11,489 bases of DNA from an uncultured Oscillospiraceae bacterium (GTDB taxonomy: Bacteria > Bacillota > Clostridia > Oscillospirales > Oscillospiraceae), in assembly GCA_934546685.1 (NCBI GenBank), contig CAKTEB010000076.1, positions 1 to 11,489 of the forward strand. Direction: 5' to 3'. The stretch's first letter is position 1; each line of letters starts with the position of its first letter. Position numbers and translations under genes: made by a program. The notes below the pieces were generated by a model. That model was given only the letters and a program-made list of their open reading frames with translations. It did no database searches and was not told where the DNA came from. Shown one piece after another: positions 6,629-11,489 of the stretch.

Positions 6629-7885
6629 ATGAGTAAGTTTCAGCTGAACAAGCAGGAGAAATCGTGGATCCTCTATGACGTGGGCAACTCTGCCTTCACC
6701 ATGCTGGTGTCCACCCTGGTTCCCATCTACTTCAACGCCCTGGCCTCGGCGGAGGGCGTATCCGACACCAACTATCTGGCCTATTGGGGCTATGCGGGCT
6801 CCATTGCCACGCTGCTGACGGCCATCATCGGGCCGGTCTTCGGCACCCTGGCGGATCGGAAGAACTACAAGAAGCCAATCTTCACCGTTGCGTTGATCCT
6901 GGGCGTGGTGTCCTGCATGGCCCTGGGCTTTGCCTGGAGCTGGATCTCCTTCCTGGTGATCTTTGTGTTCTCCAAAGTCTGCTACTCCTCGTCCCTGGTG
7001 TTCTATGACGCCATGCTGCCGGAGACTACCACCGACGAGCGCATGGACAATGTGTCCTCCCAGGGCTACGCTTTCGGCTATATCGGCTCCTGCATCCCCT
7101 TTGTGGCCTGCCTGGTGGTGGTGCTTATGAGCGATCAGATCGGCATTACCCAGTCCACGGCCATGGCCATCGCATTTATCATCACCGCGGTCTGGTGGCT
7201 GCTGCTGACGATCCCTCTGCTGAAGACCTACCATCAGACCCGCTATGTGGAAGCCCAGGGCAATCCCTTCCGGCAGAGCTTTGGCCAGTTGGCCCACACC
7301 TTTAAGAACATCAGCCATGAGAAGCACATTTTCATGTTCCTGATCGCCTTCTTCCTGTTCATCGACGGCGTGTACACCATCATCGATATGGCTGTGGCCT
7401 ATGGTACCGCTGTGGGCCTCGACACCAAGGGGCTGCTGCTGGCCCTGCTGCTGACGCAGGTGGTGGCGTTCCCCTTTGCCATTCTGTTTGGGCGTCTGGC
7501 CTCCAAATATGATACGGGACTGCTCATCAAGGTCTGCATCGTGGCCTATACGGGCATCACCATCTTCGCGGTGTTCCTGGCCTCCCAGTGGCAGTTCTGG
7601 GTGCTGGCGGTCTGCGTAGGCATGTTCCAGGGCGGCGTACAGGCCCTGTCCCGATCCTACTTCGGCAAGATCATTCCGGCGGAGAAGTCCGGCGAGTATT
7701 TCGGCCTCTTCGATATCTGCGGCAAGGGCGCGGCCTTTATGGGCACCACCCTGATCTCCGTGGTGACCCAGCTCTCCGGCAGCCAGTCCATGGGCGTGGG
7801 CGCTCTGGCGATCGTCTTTGTGGCGGGCTTCCTGGTGTTCCGGGTGGCGGACAAGCGCTGCCAGGAGGCGCTGAGCGGCAAGTAA
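6629..7885 (+). CDS. MFS transporter of the UMF1/Atg22-like family
   Basis: This 418-residue polytopic membrane protein has about twelve predicted helices. UMF1-like features are the N-terminal ILYDVGNSAF (about 14-23), GTLADRKNYKKP after TM2, and the late block GGVQALSRSYFGKIIP followed by EYFGLFDICGKGAA. Fungal Atg22 relatives export amino acids from the vacuole. The substrate of bacterial members is mostly unknown, so none is assigned here. The ATG is preceded by AAAAGGAG at good spacing. It follows the phospholipase-family gene by 28 bases and is closed by its own terminator, suggesting a two-gene operon. A functional link to phospholipid breakdown or product export is possible but unsupported by motif evidence. 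Confidence 0.88.
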   Translation: MSKFQLNKQEKSWILYDVGNSAFTMLVSTLVPIYFNALASAEGVSDTNYLAYWGYAGSIATLLTAIIGPVFGTLADRKNYKKPIFTVALILGVVSCMALGFAWSWISFLVIFVFSKVCYSSSLVFYDAMLPETTTDERMDNVSSQGYAFGYIGSCIPFVACLVVVLMSDQIGITQSTAMAIAFIITAVWWLLLTIPLLKTYHQTRYVEAQGNPFRQSFGQLAHTFKNISHEKHIFMFLIAFFLFIDGVYTIIDMAVAYGTAVGLDTKGLLLALLLTQVVAFPFAILFGRLASKYDTGLLIKVCIVAYTGITIFAVFLASQWQFWVLAVCVGMFQGGVQALSRSYFGKIIPAEKSGEYFGLFDICGKGAAFMGTTLISVVTQLSGSQSMGVGALAIVFVAGFLVFRVADKRCQEALSGK

Positions 7886-7895
7886 TTTACGCGAT

Positions 7896-7936
7896 AGGGT
7901 GTGCTGCATAGGAGCTTGCAGCGCACCCTTTCCTTT
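7896..7936 (+). terminator. Intrinsic terminator after the MFS transporter
   Basis: A twelve-base stem (7896-7907 with 7918-7929, one G-U pair) and a ten-base loop are followed by TTTCCTTT, 11 bases after the stop codon. Confidence 0.75.
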
Positions 7937-7962
7937 CATATGTCTTTCGGAGGAAACTACTT

Positions 7963-7992
7963 ATGGCGCTGCCGCTTCTGCGGCAGCGCCAT
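7963..7992. repeat. Perfect inverted repeat (hairpin) in the spacer
   Basis: Thirteen bases, ATGGCGCTGCCGC, form a perfect stem with 7980-7992 around a TTCT loop. There is no T tract on the right and only a weak one when read leftward, so it is not a typical terminator. Confidence 0.75.
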
Positions 7993-7996
7993 AAAC

Positions 7997-8033
7997 GCAA
8001 ACACCCTCCCTTGGTCAGAGGGAGGGTGTTTGC
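7997..8033. repeat. Perfect inverted repeat (second hairpin) in the spacer
   Basis: GCAAACACCCTCCC (7997-8010) pairs perfectly with 8020-8033 across a nine-base loop. It starts four bases after the previous hairpin. A copy of a dispersed intergenic repeat family is possible. Confidence 0.7.
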
Positions 8034-8036
8034 CGC

Positions 8037-8058
8037 GCCGGGGGAGTCCAACCCCGGC
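8037..8058. repeat. Third short hairpin in the spacer
   Basis: GCCGGGG (8037-8043) pairs with CCCCGGC (8052-8058) over an eight-base loop, completing a tight run of hairpins after the MFS terminator. Confidence 0.5.
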
Positions 8059-8160
8059 ACAGAGGGGTGAAAGAAAGAAGGTAAACCAGCATTCGCCGGT
8101 GGAACGGGTAATTTTATAGAAATGTAATATTCTTCACGAAACTTTCACATTTCGATATTG

Positions 8161-8189
8161 AGTATAGCAGGTCTTATGTAATATGTCAA
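8161..8189 (-). promoter_or_regulatory. Near-consensus leftward promoter with no gene in front of it
   Basis: Read leftward: TTGACA (8184-8189), exactly 17 bases, then TATACT (8161-8166). It would transcribe the hairpin array and run against the MFS gene. No convincing coding sequence follows. Confidence 0.6.
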
Positions 8190-8282
8190 GAAAAACAATA
8201 CACACTTTTGTAATAATTGTCGCTGTGCACAAAAATATACCCGGTTTCTTGTGGCCCTCTCCCACAGCCCTCAGGTTCCAGG

Positions 8283-8311
8283 TTGATTTTACAAAACAGC
8301 CGTGATAGGAT
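8283..8311 (+). promoter_or_regulatory. Probable promoter of the acyltransferase gene
   Basis: TTGATT (8283-8288), 17 bases, then TAGGAT (8306-8311), about 25 bases before the start codon. Each hexamer matches at four of six positions. Confidence 0.5.
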
Positions 8312-8335
8312 AAGGGAAAGAGAGGGGGAGTAAGA

Positions 8336-9448
8336 ATGGAGCTTCAAGAACGGCAGCACGGATTGGATCTCATCAAGGTACTGGGCATGTACCTGGTGAT
8401 CCTGTACCATGTGCTCTATCCCTATATGCCTGATGTGGTGAACGCGCCAACGGGCGTCGCCTATCTCCGCTACTATCTGGAGACGTTTTTGGCCTGCTGC
8501 GTACCGCTGTTCTTTATGGCCAGCGGGGCCCTGTCCCTGCGGAGTCCCACCGACCTGCGAAAGAATACCCGCCGCTGCATCCATTTGGCGGTGATTATGG
8601 TGATCTGGGTGTTCCTGGCGCTGGGCGGTATGCTGCTGATCCGGCGGCAATGGCCCGGCTGGAGCGAATTCTTCGCCATCGCCTGGGAACTGCGGATCGG
8701 CTATATCCAGCACCTTTGGTTCCTGCCCTGCTTCCTGTTCCTATGCCTGATTACCCCGGTGCTCAGCGCCCTGAAATTCCGCGCGCCGAGGATCTATCAG
8801 TATTTGATGGTGCTGATGACCATTCTGACCTTTGGGGACCTGCTGCTCAACGACGGAGAATACATTCTCCGCTGGGCGCTGGGGAAGACCGACGGACGCA
8901 CTTGGGATCGGAGCTTCTTCTGGTATGTGAACTTTTTTGGCATCTATTACTGGTACAGCCTGGTGTACTACGCCTTGGGCGACTGGCTCCTGAATCACGG
9001 CAGCGCCCTGCCTCTGAAAAAGGGACAGCTGATCGCCGTGATCCCGGTGTGCATGGCGCTGGTATTCCTGGGGGCCATGGCCCGGAGCCGGGTGGGCCTT
9101 GTGACCTATAATCATGTGTACTACAACTACAAAAATATCTTTGTGCTGGTGATCGCTTCGGCAGTGTTCCTGCTGCTGAAGGACGTGAAGCTGGGGGAGC
9201 GGACCCAGCGGGTGGCCGCCTCTCTGGCCCAGTGCTCTCTGGGAATCTATATTCTCCACTGGCTGGTGCTGGAGGCACTGCGGCAGCTGTGGCCGGGGAT
9301 CATGGCGAAAACCGTCGTATTTCCCTTTGCGGCGCTGGGGATTCTGCTGATCACCTGGGGCATTGTGATCGTGGCCAGAAAGATTCCCGTTGTCCGGGGC
9401 CTGTTCACCACTGCTTCTCCGAAGAAAAAGGAAAAAACGACCGCATAA
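8336..9448 (+). CDS. Acyltransferase family 3 membrane protein (O-acyltransferase-like)
   Basis: This 370-residue polytopic membrane protein begins with the characteristic segment of the acyltransferase-3 family, GLDLIKVLGMYLVILYHV (residues 9-26), with the conserved helix-1 histidine, followed by CVPLFFMASGALSL. Members move acyl (often acetyl) groups across or onto cell-surface glycans and other small acceptors. It has about ten hydrophobic helices and a short basic tail (KKKEKTTA). It lacks the extracytoplasmic SGNH domain of OatA-type peptidoglycan acetylases, so its acceptor is unknown. A GGGGGAG ribosome site lies five bases before the ATG. It has its own promoter and ends at a terminator shared with the convergent patatin gene, so it seems monocistronic. 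Surface-polymer modification is a reasonable but unproven role. Confidence 0.85.
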   Translation: MELQERQHGLDLIKVLGMYLVILYHVLYPYMPDVVNAPTGVAYLRYYLETFLACCVPLFFMASGALSLRSPTDLRKNTRRCIHLAVIMVIWVFLALGGMLLIRRQWPGWSEFFAIAWELRIGYIQHLWFLPCFLFLCLITPVLSALKFRAPRIYQYLMVLMTILTFGDLLLNDGEYILRWALGKTDGRTWDRSFFWYVNFFGIYYWYSLVYYALGDWLLNHGSALPLKKGQLIAVIPVCMALVFLGAMARSRVGLVTYNHVYYNYKNIFVLVIASAVFLLLKDVKLGERTQRVAASLAQCSLGIYILHWLVLEALRQLWPGIMAKTVVFPFAALGILLITWGIVIVARKIPVVRGLFTTASPKKKEKTTA

Positions 9449-9453
9449 ACAAA

Positions 9454-9486
9454 ACCGGAGTGTATCGCCTTTTGATACACTCCGGT
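9454..9486. terminator. Bidirectional terminator between convergent genes
   Basis: A perfect 13-base stem (9454-9466 with 9474-9486) with a seven-base loop lies between the two convergent stop codons. Read leftward it is followed by TTTGTTT. Read rightward the tract is weaker (ATGTTCTTATTT). Confidence 0.75.
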
Positions 9487-9492
9487 ATGTTC

Positions 9493-10368
9493 TTATTTCG
9501 CGGCCTCGCGCTCCGGGGTCTTGGCCCAGTGGGCTTTGATGGCCTGATAAAACCGCTCGCCGTCCCACTGTCCGGTCTCATAGCCCAGCTTCAGCTTGTT
9601 CATGTCACGCTCCAGACGGCCAATGTCCAGCTCGGTCTGGGGCTGTAGGATCAGCACCCGGCCCGATTTCCCCAGCTCCTCCAGATGCTCACGTTCGGCG
9701 GCGTAGACCTCATCCTCCCGCTGGAGCTTGTCCAGCAGCAGGGGATAGCCGTGGTAGAGCCGCTTACCCAGATTCCGCATGAGGCCCGAGGGCTTCTTTT
9801 TGCGGTAGTGGAGCCGACGGGTCAGCAGCACCACCACCCGGTCATATTCCGGATGCTGGTCTAAGAATTCCAGCCCCAGACGGGAGGACGCGCCGCCGTC
9901 CAGATATTCCTCGCCCCCCAGCTTCACCTTCCGGCAGAGATAGGGCATGGAGCAGGAGGCGGCCACGGCGGTGAGAAAGTCCGGGCAGCTGTCCCGGTCA
10001 ATGAATTCCGGCTCTCCGGTGCGGCAGTTGGTGACACCCACATAGAATTTCCGGGCGGGATCCCGGAAGGTCTCCGCGTCGAAGGGCAGAACGTGCTGGA
10101 GCTCCCGGAGAATAAAGTCGAAGCCCACCAGATTGTGCTCATTGCGAAGGGCCTTGGTGCCGATATACCGGGGATCCATGCCATAGGACAGGACGACATC
10201 CCGGCAGCGCCCGGGCTGCTGGGCCACATAGCCCAGGCCGTTGAGGGCTCCGGCAGAGACGCCCAGCACACAGTCCGGGTAGATATCATGCTCCATCAAA
10301 ATGTCGAGAACGCCGGAGGTGTAGATGCCTCGGTAGGAGCCGCCCTCCAGCAAAATCAGATTCTTCAT
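9493..10368 (-). CDS. Patatin-like phospholipase family protein
   Basis: This 291-residue protein belongs to the bacterial patatin group (YjjU-like), serine lipid acyl hydrolases with a Ser-Asp dyad. Motifs are complete: the oxyanion-hole loop GGSYRG (9-14), the nucleophile elbow GVSAG (Ser38) and the DGG aspartate (Asp157). There is no signal peptide, so it is probably cytosolic or membrane-peripheral. The chosen ATG (10366-10368) has a GGAGGT site five bases upstream. Another in-frame ATG twelve bases earlier has none and overlaps that site. The C-terminal third is rich in charged residues, including a basic patch (RRLHYRKKK). It is transcribed alone from a near-consensus promoter carrying a palindrome, toward the acyltransferase gene. 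The lipid substrate is unknown. Confidence 0.88.
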   Translation of the reverse strand: MKNLILLEGGSYRGIYTSGVLDILMEHDIYPDCVLGVSAGALNGLGYVAQQPGRCRDVVLSYGMDPRYIGTKALRNEHNLVGFDFILRELQHVLPFDAETFRDPARKFYVGVTNCRTGEPEFIDRDSCPDFLTAVAASCSMPYLCRKVKLGGEEYLDGGASSRLGLEFLDQHPEYDRVVVLLTRRLHYRKKKPSGLMRNLGKRLYHGYPLLLDKLQREDEVYAAEREHLEELGKSGRVLILQPQTELDIGRLERDMNKLKLGYETGQWDGERFYQAIKAHWAKTPEREAAK

Positions 10369-10372
10369 AGTT

Positions 10373-10378
10373 ACCTCC
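10373..10378 (-). promoter_or_regulatory. Ribosome binding site that decides the patatin start
   Basis: Read leftward, GGAGGT precedes the ATG at 10368 by four to five bases and overlaps the alternative ATG at 10380, favouring the shorter protein. Confidence 0.6.
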
Positions 10379-10394
10379 ATGGAAGGTCAGTGAG

Positions 10395-10412
10395 ATGATG
10401 TACCCACATCAT
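10395..10412 (-). promoter_or_regulatory. Putative operator over the patatin -10 box
   Basis: ATGATGT (10395-10401) and ACATCAT (10406-10412) form a perfect seven-base inverted repeat with a four-base centre. It overlaps the -10 hexamer and the expected start of transcription, a usual place for a repressor site. The regulator is not identifiable here. Confidence 0.5.
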
Positions 10413-10436
10413 AGGACAAAACCGGGCGGCTGTCAA
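10408..10436 (-). promoter_or_regulatory. Promoter of the patatin-like gene
   Basis: Read leftward: TTGACA (10431-10436), exactly 17 bases, then TATGAT (10408-10413). It is nearly consensus. Confidence 0.8.
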
Positions 10437-10499
10437 CTGGGCAATTTCCGCCTCTTCACGGAAACCACACATATGGGAGGCAGGAGCAGATTCTTCCCA

Positions 10500-10527
10500 T
10501 TGTTTCATGGTATAGCTGTGGTATAAT
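10500..10527 (+). promoter_or_regulatory. Extended -10 promoter of the flavoenzyme gene
   Basis: TTGTTT (10500-10505), 16 bases, then a perfect TATAAT (10522-10527) preceded by TGG, the extended -10 element. Transcription should start near 10534, giving a leader of about 120 bases. Confidence 0.75.
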
Positions 10528-10543
10528 TAAGCTATCAAACTAT

Positions 10544-10635
10544 GGGGCAAGTTGCCGTCGCAACAGTGTGGTTTGCCTGGGGCAATACCACACAGAGCGG
10601 CAGAAGCCGACGATAAGACTGCGCGGTGCTGCCCC
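10544..10635 (+). promoter_or_regulatory. Structured 5' leader, candidate cis-regulatory RNA of unknown class
   Basis: The leader can fold into a closed multi-stem shape. The closing stem is GGGGCA (10544-10549) with TGCCCC (10630-10635). Inside are GTTGC/GCAAC (10551-10555 with 10560-10564) and a long hairpin, GTGTGGT-TTGCC with GGCAA-T-ACCACAC (10566-10577 with 10581-10593). A third is CGGC/GCCG (10598-10601 with 10606-10609). A second GGGGCA (10579-10584) could compete for the 3' strand of the closing stem. The ribosome site (AAAGGAG, 10641-10647) lies just after the fold and there is no terminator, so any control would be translational. I do not recognise a known riboswitch class. Confidence 0.45.
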
Positions 10636-10656
10636 CTAAAAAAGGAGTGCTTCCCT

Positions 10657-11489
10657 ATGGTCAATCGCTATGCGCACCTGCTGTCTCCCTTCCGGGTGGG
10701 GAACGTGGTATTCCGAAACCGCATGTTCACAGCCCCCATGGGCCTCCACGCCCTCCAGGGCGGCGAGCTCTATCCCACCGAGGCCATTATCACCCATTAC
10801 GCCAACAAGGCCAAGGGCGGCGCGGCGGTGGTGACCTGCTCCGGCACCGGGGCCTATCCCGTGACCCCGGACAAGGATCATCTGGCCTATGACCTCTACA
10901 TCGGACACAGCCAGCATTATTTGGCCCAGTTGGCGGACGCCATCCACTTCTATGGGGCCAAGGCATCCATGGAGATCCAGGCGGCCACCCGTGAGCCCGG
11001 CTATTATGTCTCCGGGGGCCTGATGGTGCCCGGACCGGGCATGATCCCCGGCCAGCCCACCAAGGAGCTTACAAAGGAGATGCTGGCGGATATCAAGCAG
11101 AACCTTCAGGATCAGGTGAGAATCCTAAAACGCATCGGCTACGATATGTGCATGCTCCATATGGCCTACGACATGGGGCTGTTCGGGGGCTTCCTGAGCC
11201 TGAAAACCAATCAGCGGGAGGATGAGTACGGCCCCCAGAGCCTGGAGAACCGGCTCCGGTTCCTAAACGAGTGCTGCGACGCCATCCACCAGGCGGCGGG
11301 GAAGGACTTCCTCATCGAGCTCCGCATGTCCGGCGAGCTGCCGGAAGGCGCGGGCTTTACCATCGACGATGCCTGTCGGATGGCGAAGCTCGTGGAGGGT
11401 CACGCGGATATTCTCCATGTCCACGCGGCCACCGGCTGGCAGGCCCACTGCATGAGCTTTGAGCCGGACACACCCAACCTGTGGATGGC
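10657..11489 (+). CDS. NADH:flavin oxidoreductase, Old Yellow Enzyme / BaiCD-like (3' end missing)
   Basis: The frame stays open to the window edge, so about 277 residues are visible of a protein that is normally 370-400 residues (single domain) or about 650 (with an added FAD/NAD domain). The FMN-binding TIM barrel starts typically, LLSPFRVGNVVFRNRMFTAPMG. A mid-barrel block combines HMAYDMG (His168, Tyr171) with FLSLKTNQREDEYG and SLENRLRF (195-202), the family hallmark. Old Yellow Enzymes usually have HxxN and dienoyl-CoA reductases HxxH at the substrate-binding pair, so HxxY is a variation. The family reduces activated C=C bonds, including bile-acid and enoate substrates in gut Clostridia; the substrate here is unknown. 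AAAGGAG lies nine bases before the ATG, downstream of a structured leader and strong promoter. Confidence 0.88.
   Translation, partial: MVNRYAHLLSPFRVGNVVFRNRMFTAPMGLHALQGGELYPTEAIITHYANKAKGGAAVVTCSGTGAYPVTPDKDHLAYDLYIGHSQHYLAQLADAIHFYGAKASMEIQAATREPGYYVSGGLMVPGPGMIPGQPTKELTKEMLADIKQNLQDQVRILKRIGYDMCMLHMAYDMGLFGGFLSLKTNQREDEYGPQSLENRLRFLNECCDAIHQAAGKDFLIELRMSGELPEGAGFTIDDACRMAKLVEGHADILHVHAATGWQAHCMSFEPDTPNLWM

Larger units (their letters stand above)
7886..8335. other. 450-base spacer without a convincing gene
   Basis: From left to right it holds the MFS terminator, three further GC-rich hairpins (7963-8058), an AT-rich stretch (about 8100-8230) with a near-consensus leftward promoter, and the rightward promoter and ribosome site of the acyltransferase gene. 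Short reading frames inside run through the hairpin arms and look like chance. Confidence 0.7.

Noticed and set aside
6542..7939. Leftward open frame (465 codons) opposite the MFS transporter
   Set aside because: It has the same His/Gln-rich antisense composition, and the rightward frame has an unmistakable UMF1 transporter with a ribosome site and terminator.
7901..8119. Short rightward frames in the spacer (72 codons here, and a 35-codon frame from the ATG at 7963 to 8070)
   Set aside because: They run through hairpin arms. Although GGAGG lies before the ATG at 7963, the peptide is just the translated palindromes (Arg/Pro-rich) with no family resemblance.
8119..8153. GAAATGT / ACATTTC inverted repeat in the AT-rich spacer
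   Set aside because: A seven-base match across a 21-base gap in AT-rich DNA is expected by chance, and it has no clear position relative to the rightward promoter.
8741..9568. Leftward open frame opposite the acyltransferase, running through the bidirectional terminator
   Set aside because: It crosses a strong hairpin terminator and two convergent gene ends, with no domain signal.
10544..10635. Leader considered as a cobalamin, TPP, FMN, SAM, glycine, T-box or c-di-GMP element
   Set aside because: None of the conserved core sequences of these classes that I know is present, so only an unclassified structured leader is claimed.
1..11489. CRISPR array, tRNA, rRNA, insertion sequence or phage genes
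   Set aside because: I saw no spaced direct repeats, tRNA-like cloverleaf with CCA end, transposase motif or phage structural gene anywhere in the window.

Overview
The window looks like chromosomal DNA from a fairly GC-rich anaerobic gut Firmicute (class Clostridia, plausibly an Oscillospiraceae relative such as Oscillibacter or Flavonifractor). This is inferred from GC-rich coding DNA with AT-rich spacers, strong GGAGG-type ribosome sites, some TTG and GTG starts, and the gene families present. No rRNA, tRNA, CRISPR array, transposase or phage gene is visible. Both ends cut through genes.

Region 1 (1-5181) is one rightward operon that looks like a phosphocholine-type surface decoration locus. 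It begins with the 3' part of a protein that joins the C-terminal membrane helices of a YidC/Oxa1 insertase to a TagF-like CDP-glycerol glycerophosphotransferase domain. Next come a small secreted or membrane 'YLDPG' protein, a LicA-like choline kinase, a LicC-like nucleotidyltransferase starting at TTG, and a BCCT transporter that ends at a strong terminator. Import by the BCCT carrier, phosphorylation by LicA and CTP activation by LicC would give CDP-choline or a related CDP-amino-alcohol for a teichoic-acid-like polymer. No LicD transferase is in the window. It may lie upstream, or the fusion protein may act in its place.

Region 2 (5194-5678) is a leftward single gene for a small DUF2325 protein. 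It has a near-consensus promoter, two copies of a GTTAG-N6-CTAAY inverted repeat in its leader, and its own terminator. This suggests repressor control, possibly by a metal-responsive DtxR/MntR-type regulator.

Region 3 (5757-7936) is a rightward two-gene unit: a zinc-dependent phospholipase C family protein (GTG start) and a UMF1-family MFS transporter, ending in a terminator. A 450-base spacer follows (7886-8335) with a run of hairpins and a near-consensus leftward promoter but no convincing gene. It may encode an unrecognised RNA.

Region 4 (8283-10436) has an acyltransferase-3 membrane protein (rightward) facing a patatin-like phospholipase (leftward), separated by a shared bidirectional terminator. 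The patatin gene has a near-consensus promoter with a palindrome over its -10 box.

Region 5 (10500-end) is a strong extended -10 promoter, a roughly 120-nt leader able to fold into several stems, and the 5' part of an Old-Yellow-Enzyme/BaiCD-like NADH:flavin oxidoreductase that runs off the window.

The observations most worth a second look are the insertase-glycerophosphotransferase fusion inside a lic-like operon, the structured leader before the flavoenzyme, the paired operators before the DUF2325 gene, and the spacer with a leftward promoter and hairpin array.
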